A stretch of DNA of 64,000 nt, taken from NCBI GenBank assembly GCA_008711295.1, contig VUYV01000017.1, positions 2,151,236 through 2,215,235 of the forward strand. Reading direction: 5' to 3'. Positions 13,484-25,586 of the stretch are shown here, piece by piece. The DNA comes from Anarhynchus alexandrinus. Taxonomy: Eukaryota > Chordata > Aves > Charadriiformes > Charadriidae. Below the pieces are notes generated by a model that was not told the origin of the DNA, made no database searches, and worked only from the letters and a program-made list of their open reading frames with translations. A program made the translations under genes and the position numbers. Each line of letters begins with the position of its first letter. Position 1 is the first letter of the stretch.

Positions 13484-16400
13484 CTTGTTGTGGTTTGAGG
13501 GGAGGAGAAAAGGAACAATTTATATATAGGAAATTTTACTACATGATACATGGTTAAAAAACAAAATGTGAGACGGCCTTCTGTTTCATATTCTGTTTTC
13601 ATTCTTTTTCTTCCACTCAGCTATCTCCAAGTATTTTACGGCATCTCCTTTGAGATGCTGTTAAAAGGAATACTATTGTATACACTTCACAGCTAGGTCA
13701 GGACACAGAAAACATTGTGCTGTGCATGCCAGACACTTGATGAGGGAGCTAGGAATAAAAGCGAAGTGGCCTGGCCTCTTGTAAACTATTTTTGCTAGTG
13801 AACCTACCCACTTCCTCTTTCCTATATTTTTTTTCATGAAAACTTTGATCTAAAGCATCACAGGCCATAATCAAAGTCCCAGGTTTTGTACTTTTTTTTT
13901 TTTTTCTAGAGGAGTGGAGCAGATTTAAAACATGTTAATGCGTTTGTTCTATGGACACTCTGGATCAAAGTTACTACCTTAAAAATGAGAAGACAATCAA
14001 GTCTCAGCAGCCTATGACCTCCACTCTCCTTAATTTTTCCTCATTCATCCACTGAGAAGCCACTCATGCCACTGAAAAGCTCTGTGCACTAGCTAGTGCT
14101 TCAGCTTGAGGAAATCATTACAAAAAAATAATGATCTTGCGATGTGCAGTATAAGTCTGAGTCTGGGCCTGGTTTGTCTTAACATGTGTCAGAGTGTCTC
14201 CTTTCTTGCTAGAAATCTGGACATTACCCAGGAGGCATCTGTGGACTCAAATACTCTCTGAGCATCAGGATGCACTGAAGAAGTTTCAGGCACTGCAGGC
14301 ACAGCCCATCTTCATTAAAAGAATAGTGACACTACTGGGATGAAGATTTCAGCCAATAGCAAATATCCATGAAAGCCACTATTTTTCTTGCTTTGTTTTG
14401 TTTTGCTTTGCTTTTCTTTGGTTTTTTCCCCTCAGTAATTAAATCCACTTTCTGCAGGATCTATGCAGCCTCATTAGATACAGCTGCTACTTTGCAACAG
14501 GTTGTATTTGTTAAAATGGTTCATGAGCAGGCGGCAGCCCTTACAAATTGTCTTGTGTCTGATAAGCCTCAAGGGCTGAAGAATCTCTGTGTACTGAAAA
14601 GCTCTTAGGCTGTCTTCAATTACAAGTAATTCTGTAACCAGCATGGTGCTGTAGGAGGTTTACAGAAAAAAAAAAAAAAAAGAACCATTTATTTTTTTAC
14701 CTGTTAGGATCTTTGTAAATTTTAGGCCAAATGTCATTAGACTGTGTGCTTTAAATACATGCTAGGCTGGCCTAAAGCCTGAATTTGAGGAACATGAAGA
14801 AACCTTACCGATGAAAGAACTATTTATCCAGAAAGTCTTAACAAAAAAAATACCTTGGATACTCAATCTCTCAAAACAGTCCTCCCTAATTCCCCCACTT
14901 CTTTAGACAGCATTGGCATGTGTGCCACACGACACTGACTTTAGGAAGTGTATGTGGAGGGTGGGAGATAGGAAATACTTTGCAGAATACCCTGGGTAGT
15001 CAAAAATCCATATACTTTGAGATGGGGGAGGAGTATCTCCTCCTGTCCACATGCTTCTTTTTAAACTGGGTCTTGAGCCTATGGCCTTCGCCTAACCATG
15101 TCAGGATGGTACAAAATAACCATATCTTGAGCAGAGAAGGTCCTGAACATAGAGCCATTCAGGCTTCCATTCCCATCCCAAACTGGAATCCAATAAGCAG
15201 TGAGCAAGACCCATGAAATCTTCTAGATTTTTTGCTTCTGTCAGCTTTGAATGAATTTATGAATTATGATGTACTTCAAACATGAGAAAAAAACTATAAA
15301 CTCCTAACCAGAGATGTGTTTGGCGAGAAATATCTGCTTGTCCGTGGCTGCAAGGCTGTGGTCTATCAGCCTCTGGGAATCAAGCCCCTTGAAACTGTAA
15401 CATTTATTCAAAAAAAATGGATCTACTCCCTCAGTCAGGAAGATCATGTCATCCAGTCATTCCCCTGGCCAACTACACGTGCCACAGTCTCACTAAGGCT
15501 GAGTCTCCACCAGCTCACCCCCATTTGTGTCTCAGGGTACCCACATGCTGCCAGAAGCTCTGCAGTGCTGTGGATTTTGCACCTTCTCACAGTGATGGAT
15601 GGGGAGCCCTGAGGTTAAGTACAAGAACGTTTGGTATAGCTTGATAGTCCCTCTGCCATCACATTACTGACTGTGTTCTCCCTAATACCTGATGACAGGA
15701 ACTTAGTGCACTAAAATTATTTCCTTTGTGCTCATAAATACTGTCTCATTTTGTCTCCATCTACTAATCCATTTCTATCTGTATCTCTGTGTCATCAGAC
15801 ATGTGGTCTGAAAGGTCTCTGAGACAAGGGTCGTTACCTTGGGGATCTCTGATCTGTAGCACTGGAGTAATATAGATAGTTAATAACAACTTCCCAGCCT
15901 TATGTGATTCAATCTCATCCAATAGCATTGGATTTATGGTACGAGAATGTGGATCTGCAGTACAAAGCCCCTTTGGGTTTACTGGTACACAACTTCAAAC
16001 CTCTCGGAGAATAATCTTGCTGAAAAATATTACCTTGAGAATGAAATCCTCTTTCCATGACCCCATGTTTGACTTTCATGTGCCTGGTTAGGTTCCCCTT
16101 CAAGGTGAATTTGCTGGGACAGTAGAGGCACTTGAAAGGCTTACTGTCCGAGTGCAAGTGCATGTGTCCCATCAAATTGTGCATTCTGTTAAATTCCTTT
16201 CCACACAGCTGTCAAAAACAGTAAAAATAAAAATGATTAGTTCAAAGGGGTACTTCCAAGGAGAACATTTTAAACATTTTAATCTACTCTCCTCAACTTG
16301 AGCCCTGGCAGCTTCTAGATGCAATTTGGCTTTTTTTTTTTCAAAGATACAGGCAAAAATCCTACAGACAAGAATGTGTGGTTGAGTCTGATCTATCTAG

Positions 16401-19400
16401 GGCCTCCTGCACTGCTGCCATTTTTTAAATTGAGTGACTAGGACACACAGTCAAGGATTCCCCAAAAGCACCGAGTGGTGTTGTAAGGAGGGGAAAGGCT
16501 TAAGTGTGTAAACTGGAAGGCTCTTAACTTGAATGAAATTCAAAGTATAACTTACTGCCCTGGTGAACCATTTCATTTGTAGTTTATAAATCCAGCCTTT
16601 AACTGAGAACAATGCCAGGCAGAGATGGAGATACAAAATAAAACCAATGAAGGGTGTTTCTGTGAAACAGTCAAGCAGAATATTACTTCTCCTTAAGTGG
16701 AAATGAAATGGCTGCACATTTTGCTTAAAGCTAGAAAAAGCAATTCCCTTTTTTCTTTGTTTCTTGCTCCCCCATTTTTCTCTGATCCTCTTGTCTTCTG
16801 TTTACCGACTTCTGTGTTTCAGTGTCTCTGGTGAGTAAGCTGGAATTTAAACAGTCATGGGGCTGCAAGAATGACTCAGCTTTCCCTGAAACATGTTCCT
16901 GCCAGCTCAAGCCATTGATCATGCAAGTTTCCCTTTGATGAAACAATAAGGGTGGGTTTTTTTCATTGTTGTTGTTTATCTAGATGGGTCCTTTTGTAGT
17001 CTGGTCCCTTATAAATCAAATGTATTTTCAAGACATGAAAGTTTGACATCACTATTACAAGCCTCTAGTCTTACTTGTCTTCTGGTCTTTCCTTATCAGG
17101 ATTTATAATTTTATTCACATTCAAGTGGGTATTTCCATCCTCTGCAAATTTCTGTGTTTGCTTTCCTTCTTCTGGTCTTTTTTGTAATAGCTTTAGACAA
17201 ATGCTTTTACCATCAGATTATTTTTTTTTTCATAATCTTCATCACTATATGAGCCAGAATCACCATTACTGAGCAACTGAAACTTACATCAAGCAGTGTA
17301 CTCATCTGGGAGAAAACTAGTAAAAAACGATTACCAAGATTCCACCAGATTCTTGGTCTAATCTGACTTCTGATTCAATTTATTTTGGTAGTACAGAAGG
17401 TCTGCTACAGAACTTTTTGATTCAAGTTCACAAAGCCATCACCTGAAGTATCTGGATGAAATGTATATAGTGGAATGATTCCTGGTGAAATAACCACCTC
17501 TTGAGGGAAAATGGAAACAGTGCATTAATTTAAAAATTTGCAGATGTATTGTTTTTAAATAAAAACTAAAGTTGAGTCAATGCTGCAAAAAAGAGTCTGG
17601 AAATTCTCACTTGCTTTTAAAAAATATTTGCTTCAGCTGCATAAGTTCTCTTTGGTTATTTGCTCTCTGTGATTTTGCTAAAATGAACATTCTAGCAAAT
17701 AAATTTATAAGCGAAATGTTCACCGAGACAGTGGAGGGAAAAAAAAAAAAGAATAGCCACTGAAAATGAGTTATTAATTTATAAAAGTAAGATATCCGAT
17801 TCCAAGTGTCATCCATCCACTTAGGAAAGAGGACTGTCTCTTCTTTGCATTCAAAGAAAGCTAATCTGCTGGATTACTTACATTCAGGAAAATGAATGCA
17901 CTAAAAAACCATTCTGAAAGTGTTGGGAGGAAACAAAGAGGAGAAACACTGATGAGCACAGAAAATTTGCAAGAGGGAACAGCAGCTGATTATATCTTAA
18001 CAGCTGCTGGAATGACCTCTGACATGTCAACATCTCTCTGGCTACAAGAATGCCAATGATAATACCTCTCTGTTACCTCTTAGCAGAAGGCTTCTGGTTA
18101 TCTGCTTGTATTGTGGCTGACCTGTGTTCTCACCAGCTTTTGCTTTCTGATAGCTAGGTCTTTACTTCTCTGTCTAAACTGGTAATCAAGGGAAATCATG
18201 TTAAACAAGTGAATGGCTAGAGTATTTCATGCCAATCTATATCTTTGTAATGTACTGAGTATTAAAATGGATATAGTGGGGCATTTATATTTTTTTCTGT
18301 CAAGACAATATTTATTTCTCTTTCTTCATAATGAAAAGACAGGGGACTTTGTAAAGGATAGTTCCTTACAGAATATAATTTTTGTCTCTGTGTAAAAGGG
18401 GTAGATTTTCCATTTCCCAAAGTCATGCACAGTCTTAGGGATGTGTAATGTGTTCCTGTCCTGAAATCTCCTCCGGGGACATGAGGAAATGGTACTAAAG
18501 AGGAGAGGTGTGGCAGGAAAATGAAAGAAATGCAGATATGAAAATTGTTTTTCAGAATGATGGCCCTGTGTGGCATGGTCGCTGGGTAACCTATGTGTTT
18601 CTAAAGACACGACAACTTTCAGTCCATGATCCAGAGGGTGAAGGGAGCAGATTTTGGGCTCACGTGCTGGAATACAGCAACTAAGCACTATCTGGTGTTC
18701 ACAGCTACTGCTTAAAGAACAGCCTGAGTCTGCAGACCAAATTAGGAAGGTGTACAAGATTTTCTTTCTCTGTGACAGGGCAGGGGTGTGAGCACTGATA
18801 AACATGATCCTGACCCAGTTGCATGAGAGGGAGCTCCAGCAGAAGTCACCACAGAGCACCTAAGCACTCAGGGAGAGGCAAAGCTCATGCAAGAGATCTT
18901 GGCATAGCAGGAACAACATGGTTTACTTGTGGACCTTTTGTTAGGCTGTCTACTTTAGTCAAAATAAAATTCAAACCCTGAAGGGAAAGACCACAGCTGC
19001 AAGTCTGCTGAACACACTTTGTTGCACTGGTGAAATGAACTTCAGTACCGTTTGCTAGAAAAGCTGAATTAGTTCAACACTAGATTTTGACTTCCGAAGA
19101 CACCACATGAGGTATCGCCCTTCTAGATTTGTCAGTCTGTTTGGTTTCTTCCCAAAGTACTTATCTCATATTTTCCTTGGTTTTGACTCCTGATCTAAAC
19201 CCATGATTTTAGATGGGGGAAAATATGGAGTTCAAAATATTTGCTGCAAAGTGTATTTGGCTGGGCTGGAGAAAACTTCATTGCATTCTTTATTGGAGGT
19301 CTGAAACATTGCTGACTTCAGCACTAAAAGCAACTGTTAATTTCATAGAAGCTTCCTCTACAAATCAGAATTAGCACTATTGCACCCTTTGGTGCAGCTC

Positions 19401-22400
19401 CTTCAGAACACTTCAGTGGTTTTTTTTTTCTAAACAGAAATAAACAAGGCAGCATGGGCTTAGGCCTTTAAAAGCTACAGAGAAGTTCACTCTTCAGAGA
19501 AAAATCAAACACAGATCCAGGGTGCAGCTGGATGAGGAAACAGAAGGGACAACTATTTGCTACTCCCTCACTTCAGATAGTCTGTGCTTAGCTGTGATTA
19601 GACACATAGGAAAGCCTCATGTTTTCTTTTTCTGTGAGAAAAAGGTAAAGAAAACCATTGCATGCGGTGAAGTAGAAAGGCTACTGCTGTGCTCTCTTTC
19701 CCTTGCATTCTTCTTCTTCTTTTTTTTTTTCTTCATAAGAAGGGTGTTCCTTTCCTCAAAGAGAGAGGGAGAGGGAGAAAGACTGTAAACTGTCCAAAAG
19801 GACCGTGAGAAAACAGGAAGCTTTGAAAAGTACAAGAGAAAGCAAGATGAAATCTATTTGCAGGCGGTTCCCTGGGGACATGTGAGCCATTGTTAAGCAG
19901 GCTGTTCATACAGCTATATCCTTCCTTCTGCTGAGGAGGAGCTTGGTGCCAAAAGGCTGCTATCTGGTCATTGCCTTAACCCTCTGAATACCAGCCAGAA
20001 AGACTTGCTCGAGTCTTTCAAGGGTTCTGCCAGAGAGGCAAGGGATGTTCCTAATGCCAAAGAGCAATCCCTGATTCTGCCTTTGCTTGTTGTTAGAATC
20101 TCCGCTCCGTTCAGGGGCACTGGTGTTGATTCATGCCCCTTCAGCCAAGGAGAAACTGGTTCACTGTGCTTACTTGTTTCTTTCCTCCTAGGAACATTGG
20201 GTGGGGACAGAAAAGTTAAAAAAATAAGAAAAACAGGTGTTCCTGTAGAGCTTTTGTTACCGGCTGGAAAACACACTGGTGGTACTCCAGTTCCTGGTTC
20301 AAATTATTGCCATCTCCAAGTTTTAATAGTCGGCCATCATCAAACCCTAGCCTGAGCACAAACTTCCAGCTAATCTGCACATGCCTAAAAAATAGTGTGG
20401 GTCCAGATACTGCATCCAGAACAGCTGATCAAACAATTGAGCTTCTTTTCTGAGATTTGAGGGGTCAGAGGAGAACTTTGACCAAATGGGAACAAAAAGA
20501 CAGGTTTGCAGGTGTTCTGAAAGAATGAAAGTATCCAGTAGACTTGACATGGAACTACCCAAGCATTTCAGTAACAGAAATTATTTTATCAATATAGGCT
20601 AACGTAAGTCCTAGTATACAAAATAACATTTTAATAGGACATAAATTTAAATGGAACAAAATGCTAAAATTGAAAGGCTTTGCTGTTATGTTTTCAAAGT
20701 GAAATGTTTCAAAGTTATCAAAGTAAAATGAGGAAGCCAAAAAGATTAATTTTTACATTCTCCTATTAGAATTATCACCAAGCGCCATATTTTCCTATGA
20801 CATTTTGAAGTTCTACATTTATCAAGAGAAAGTAATTCCATTTAAAATTTTTCATTCAGCTCTGCTTCTCGATGAAACGTTCCTTTTAAGAAAATATTTA
20901 ATTCCATAAAGACGTTGGATGCAAGAGTTCTAGAAATTGCTTCCAGATCAATCTTCAGTTACTTAGGCATAAACTGGGTAATATGCTCCACTCTGTATTT
21001 ATAGCCCTCTTAGAGCAGATCGAAGTGGGAATAAAACCTACAACCTTTGACTTCACAAGGAATGACTACAGTAATGAACCGGATAGGCAGCAAAAGGAAC
21101 AGATGTAGTGTCCAATACTGAGTAAGAATATAAACATGAATAATCCATAAGGAAGATATTAGAGATGAGCATCATCAAGAAAGCCAAAGCCTCAAAGGTT
21201 TACGAGGAGGAAGGATAAGAGAGGATGGAAAGGGAATGTCGACCTCCAATGTACTGGAGGGAGGCAGCAAACAAATTCTCACAGGATCCTAAATAGGCCA
21301 GATGCTCTCAGAGGGTTTTTTTTTTTGTTGGGCTACCAATGTCCTGCCCTGAATTTCATTCTGGTAATTACACCTGGCCCATTCAACCCCTGCTGCAGTT
21401 GTATTTTGCTGTGGCTTTCTTTGAGTCCTTCCCTGAACCATCACATAGCATCACTGTGTGAAGTAGCGGCTGCTGCTTTTCCATGGTGCTCTGCAGCGTG
21501 CATGGCTTGATTTATGTTTTTAGTCAGCGATTCAAGCTATTAAGCACTTAGACTTCTGTTTGGATGGCTGTACTAAGCAAATGTCAGGTATGTTTAGTGT
21601 CCTCAAACCGCCGTGGCATTTAGATGCTCATGAGGCAGAAAAAAATATTTGAGGATGAAAGTTACTGATATTGAATGTGAAGGGAATACACCGCAGATAT
21701 TTACCTACTTTATTTTGTGCTACCTAAGTAGAATCTGGATAAAGAAAGAAAACCAGGCTGCTTTATGCTAGTTTAAATGCAACTGCTTGCTGTATGTGTT
21801 CACAAGTCTTGTTTTTCTAATTCTACCGTATCACAAGATGATAGTATCACAGAAATAATCCAGTGGGCCTCTGCCACCAAATGCACTTACCTTGCATTTA
21901 AAGGGTTTGACATCAGAGTGAACAATCATGTGGGCCTTGAGAGTCTGCTTTTGCACGAAACTCTTGAAGCACAAGTGGCATTGATAGGCTCTGATGTTGG
22001 TGTGGATCAAGACATGTCGCTTCATGTTGGCCAACAGAGTAAATTCCCGGCCACAAATTCCACATTTGTGCTCTTTCACCCCCTGTAAGAAAAGAAAAAA
22101 AAAACAAAAACAAAACAACAGAAAACTCTGTAGATGGAAAATTTTCTAGAGCATTTAATCTTCAGTAGAGCTATTATGAATTATTCATTCTGCATTAGCA
22201 AAGCAGGTAATACATTATTTCACTTCTAACATCATTTGCTCAAGTAATAGATACTTATGAATTTTTTTCCTGGCAAATTCTTACAAGAATCTGAGAAGCA
22301 GAGAAGGCAAACAAAATGTAAGCTTAATGAAATAATATGTTTTGTTCCCATCAGTAAGTTTACAAATCAATGAGAGGTAGTCAGTAACAGAGCTTCTCTG

Positions 22401-25400
22401 TCCTACTCTGCTACTTAGGTAAAGTATTGGTCAAATGCATACACTTACTGACCAAGAATTAAAGCTATCCAGTTAAGAGACTAAAGTAGTGCTTGCCTTT
22501 TATAATTTAACATCATTGAATTCTAAAAAAAGGCATAGCCCTGTTTTGAAGAAATCTACAGAAAATAATCTGAAGTAACCGACACATAGTCAGGCAATGT
22601 CACTGAAAAAGGATATACATGTTATGTTCAATGACGAGAAAAAAACTGTTCGCTCTTAGTGGGACCTGCACTAACCCTAATGGCGTGATCTCATTTTATC
22701 TGGTGTTTACAGAGCATTTCTAGCACCTTTTATGCCACCCAGTCAATTTACTAATGCATAATTCAATATTCTTGCTCACACCCATGTGGTCTAACTGCCA
22801 GCTCCACAAAAAGTCATTTAGAGGCTATAAAAATCAATGAATTTCCACCACACACTTTAAGAGTTTGAGTATAACTTGCTGAAGGTAATGACGATTTACT
22901 AGTGAAGTGCAGAGAGCACTTCATTCTTCCTGCAGGCCCCTGTTACAAAGATGACTCGAAACCATCTCTACAGTCAGTAATTTTCACAGTTAATTGCAAA
23001 GCTAAAACTGTGAACACCAACAGTGGTTTTAAGTGTCTGCCTATCTGATGTGAGGCTGCATTTGGGCAGCTAAGTACTGTTAATTATGTTCACAGCTGAA
23101 TCCACCTGCAGCTGTGGACAAAGAAGCAGAAGCTCTCTAAAAGCTCAGGGGCATTGCATTTCCTGTGACAAAAAATTACCAAGTCTTAAATTAGTAGAAT
23201 TTTGCATGGTAAATCCAAAGACCAGGGAATCTCCAGAAAGAGCTGAAATTATAATTGTGTAGTAGGGAAGAAAAAGCAAATGTGGAAGTAGAGGTTGCTG
23301 GTTTTTAAAAGAAAATTTGTCTATAAGACTGAAGTGCTGTAGCTTTCAGCATTTTTAATGTTTTTCATATAAAAGCCAAAATTCAAGTGTTAAAGGAAAA
23401 ATATTCAAAGCTGGCAGCAAATTTTTATAAAATATGTGGGGTTTTGACTTGTCTAAACAACACTTATGTAAAGGTGCGTAAGCCCATTTCAGACATTCTT
23501 GAACGGAACAGTTACATTTTTCCTATTTTTGAAAGTGATCTTTCTGATGTGTTCCAAAGCCTGCTCCTAGCCTAAACTGACCCTGCTGTCTTTGCTGTCA
23601 GCAGTGGCATGACTGCCACTTGGTACGAATTGGCTGGGATTGTGGTCCTGCTTGTCTACTTTTGTTGACTTTGGATAACTTATGCACAAAGGGGAATTTT
23701 TTTTTTAGGTTGTTTGGGTTTTTTTCCCCCAAACATCTCATTATAATAATTCTTCAAAATCTGATGAGTAATAATATACTTTCTTTTGCTGCATACATAC
23801 AGTCTACTGCAAATCCAGCTACTTCCCAATTAAAGAAGCAAAGCTTTTACTGGTTTTCTGTAGAAAATTTCTGTTAGAATTTGGGGGGGAGGATTATGCA
23901 GCTCTACAAAATTTTGTGATGCTATGGAAGGTCATTCTGAAGGTAAAACCTAGAAATGGAGAGATGTGAGTACAGTTTTGGGAACTAAGACAGGTGGTTT
24001 AATTGGACTCCTGTTGACAACCAAGTGGGTTTTGTGTGTACTTTCTTAAGACTAACAGAGACATCTAGCTTCTACTGCTGCCAGCGCTGCTGGGGCTTTT
24101 GCTCTGCATAAAACTCTCCAGCTGGCGAAGGGCCAGCGTGAGGCTCTATAGACTGATTACCTTCTTTCCGAGGAGGTACACACGTGTATGTTTGGTAGCC
24201 TGTAATCCTTGTGCTACCTTCCGACGCAAGGTGAGACCGCGGCCCGTTGCTGGCTTACCTTGTGAGTTAGGGAGTGCTGTTTGAGGTGGTGGGGCTGCAC
24301 GAACTCCATGCCGCATTCAGTGCAGATGTACGGGCGGATGTCTTTGTGCTTCATCATGTGGTTTTGCAGCTGGCTCGGGTACTGGAAGGTCTTGTCACAC
24401 TCAGTGCAATTGTACTGGATAGGGCCACGGTGGGTTGTTAAGTGTCTCTTCAGCTGGGCCAGGGTTGGGAAGTCCAGACCACACTCCACACAAATGTTCT
24501 CTCGGCCGCTCTCGTGCTTAGACTCGTGGGCTTTCAGCTCGCTGGGGTAGGCAAAACCTCTGCCGCAGATCCTGCAGTTGTAAGGCTTGATGTCACTGTG
24601 CTGCATCATATGTCTCTTAAGGTGACTGGTTTGGGTGAAAGCCTTGTGGCACACCTGGCACTTATGTGGCCGAGTGCCCTGGTGTGTCAACATATGAGTG
24701 TGCAAGTGGCTCAGCTGCTTGAAAAGCTTGCCACATCGGGTGCAAGCATGTGGCTTAATGCCACTGTGCCCCAAGATATGGGTCACCAGATTGTACTTGG
24801 ATGTGTAGGACTTCTCACACATGGGACATTGCCAACGTTTCTGTTCACCCCCGACATCAACATAGTAACTGTCATCTATCTGAAGGTTGACATCTACTCT
24901 TTCCACTTTCTGTTTATTTTCACCACTTTCTTTTACTTCGGCCCTCCTGAAGGGCGGCTCTGGAGGTCTTTTCATTTGAAAGGGGTTCCTGAAATGAAAG
25001 TTTGGTGGCACAATAAAAGGAAACATTAAGCTAGGGTGGACTTTAGGATAATAAGGGTAAGGAGCCTGCATGAATGCTGGGCTACTGGGCCATGCCACGT
25101 TAGGCTTCACTGGTTCTTGCTTAATGGGCTTGGCTCCGAAGTGCTCCAGAGTTCTGTAGAACTGAAAACCGAAGTTGCAGAGGTCAATCATCTGGGAACT
25201 GTACTTGGGCTGTGCTGGCTGTTGGAACACCAAGGGGAGACTGGAAGGGCCTATGTCATTGTGATCTTCAGGTCTGTCTGGTGGTGATGAGGAACCCTCA
25301 AGGGCAATGGAAGGAGGCATTTTTGTTGGCATGCTCTTGCGTTTCCGAGACCCTCCTTCCAAGGACCCCTGGAATGTTTCCATGTCTGCAAGAGGGGGAG

Positions 25401-25557
25401 GGCCATAGCGGAAATGTGAGAGGTGTGGTCTGAATTCTTCACCAAATGGAGTTGTTCTGTGCGGCTTTGTGACAGGGCTTAGTGGCTGCAGGCAGCGGGA
25501 GAAGGGAGAGGCTCGGGTACTGTCCAGGTTAAAGCTCGTTTCTTCATTCTTCATCAT
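12948..25557 (-). CDS. ZNF366: ZNF366 (DC-SCRIPT), complete spliced coding region, 733 aa
   Basis: The coding sequence joins 25557-24259, 22082-21891, 16208-16034 and 13483-12948 on the minus strand: 2202 nt, 733 codons plus a TAA stop. Visible in the protein: RKRK basic cluster (71-74), IKQE sumoylation-type motif (145-148), eleven C2H2 fingers (first 242-264, last 522-545), PFDLS CtBP-type motif (578-582), an acidic run (606-610), VQDLS (633-637) and a charged helical C-terminus (about 704-728). Finger order, linkers and both tails agree with mammalian ZNF366 as I remember it (about 744 aa). In mammals this nuclear protein is enriched in dendritic cells and acts as a nuclear-receptor coregulator, repressing the estrogen receptor through CtBP and histone deacetylases. 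All introns have GT-AG ends in phases 0, 0 and 1. No frameshift is seen and every finger keeps its two Cys and two His. The paralogue ZNF710 is the main alternative, but the non-finger tails fit ZNF366. Confidence 0.96.
13484..16033 (-). other. ZNF366: ZNF366 intron between coding exons 3 and 4 (2550 bp, phase 1)
   Basis: GTAATA donor, AG acceptor at 13485-13484 behind a TTCCTTTTCTCCTCCCC tract. It contains an A16 run (14666-14681) and a T run near 13890. No repeat element or other exon was recognised. Confidence 0.9.
16034..16208 (-). CDS. ZNF366: ZNF366 coding exon 3 (residues 498-556): rest of finger 10 and finger 11
   Basis: This 175-nt exon starts LCGKEFNRMHNLMGHMHLH, completing finger 10 (494-516). 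It then encodes finger 11 (522-545), which ends in the longer His-x4-His spacing (RHMKVKH). After the fingers comes GVMERGFHSQ, and the first base of a Gly codon ends the exon, so the next intron is phase 1. The acceptor AG is at 16210-16209 after a T-rich tract. The donor reads GTAATA (16033-16028), a weaker match to consensus than the other donors in the gene. Reading on past it hits unrelated sequence, so the splice position is well supported. Confidence 0.94.
16209..21890 (-). other. ZNF366: ZNF366 intron between coding exons 2 and 3 (5682 bp, phase 0)
   Basis: Canonical GTAAG donor and T-rich acceptor. Inside are a pyrimidine-rich tract (CTT repeats into T12) around 19710-19735 and an adjoining purine-rich GA tract near 19760-19785. 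Together they give a short pyrimidine/purine strand switch. An AP-1-like ATGACTCAG lies near 16870. No exon or interspersed repeat was recognised. Confidence 0.9.
21891..22082 (-). CDS. ZNF366: ZNF366 coding exon 2 (residues 434-497): zinc fingers 8, 9 and the start of 10
   Basis: This 192-nt phase 0/0 exon encodes GVKEHKCGIC to DVKPFKCK. The acceptor AG (22084-22083) follows a long T-rich tract; the donor is GTAAG (21890-21886). Finger 8 covers residues 438-460 and finger 9 covers 466-488. Finger 10 starts at F494, and the intron falls right after C496-K497, between the two zinc-binding cysteines. The exon is a multiple of three, so skipping it would keep the reading frame but remove fingers 8 and 9. 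It would also join finger 7's end to the second half of finger 10. Confidence 0.95.
22083..24258 (-). other. ZNF366: ZNF366 intron between coding exons 1 and 2 (2176 bp, phase 0)
   Basis: GTAAG donor at 24258-24254 and CTTACAG acceptor at 22084-22083. Nothing beyond ordinary AT-rich intron sequence was recognised. Confidence 0.92.
24259..25557 (-). CDS. ZNF366: ZNF366 coding exon 1 (residues 1-433): N-terminal region and zinc fingers 1-7
   Basis: This exon encodes the proline-rich N-terminal region and the first seven C2H2 fingers at residues 242-264, 270-292, 298-320, 326-348, 354-376, 382-404 and 410-432. It ends in AAG just before a GTAAG donor (24258-24254), phase 0. The ATG at 25557 has A at -3 and is directly followed by a second ATG at 25554. 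Going upstream in frame there are only ten codons before a TAA at 25590-25588, so no longer N-terminus is encoded in this exon. The most likely acceptor is the AG at 25588-25587, preceded by a T-rich tract, giving about 29 nt of 5' UTR here. Residues 118-150 (around SQMIDLCNFGFQFYRTLEHF) are strongly conserved with mammals outside any finger and may be a protein-binding surface; that last point is inference. Confidence 0.95.
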
Positions 25558-25586
25558 ATTTGATTTTTTCTGTGTTGTCCAAATTC
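25558..25586 (-). other. ZNF366: 5' UTR part of the ZNF366 start exon
   Basis: Between the inferred acceptor AG (25588-25587) and the ATG lie 29 nt. In the main frame they hold no ATG and would read ...TQKSN before MMKNEE. A second possible acceptor (…ACACAG ending at 25570) would leave 12 nt. The presence of an acceptor and lack of a promoter here imply at least one upstream non-coding exon, as in mammalian ZNF366. Confidence 0.6.

Noticed and set aside
24442..25029. 195-codon open frame on the plus strand
   Set aside because: It is the antisense shadow of the ZNF366 finger exon; the minus-strand frame carries all the C2H2 motifs.
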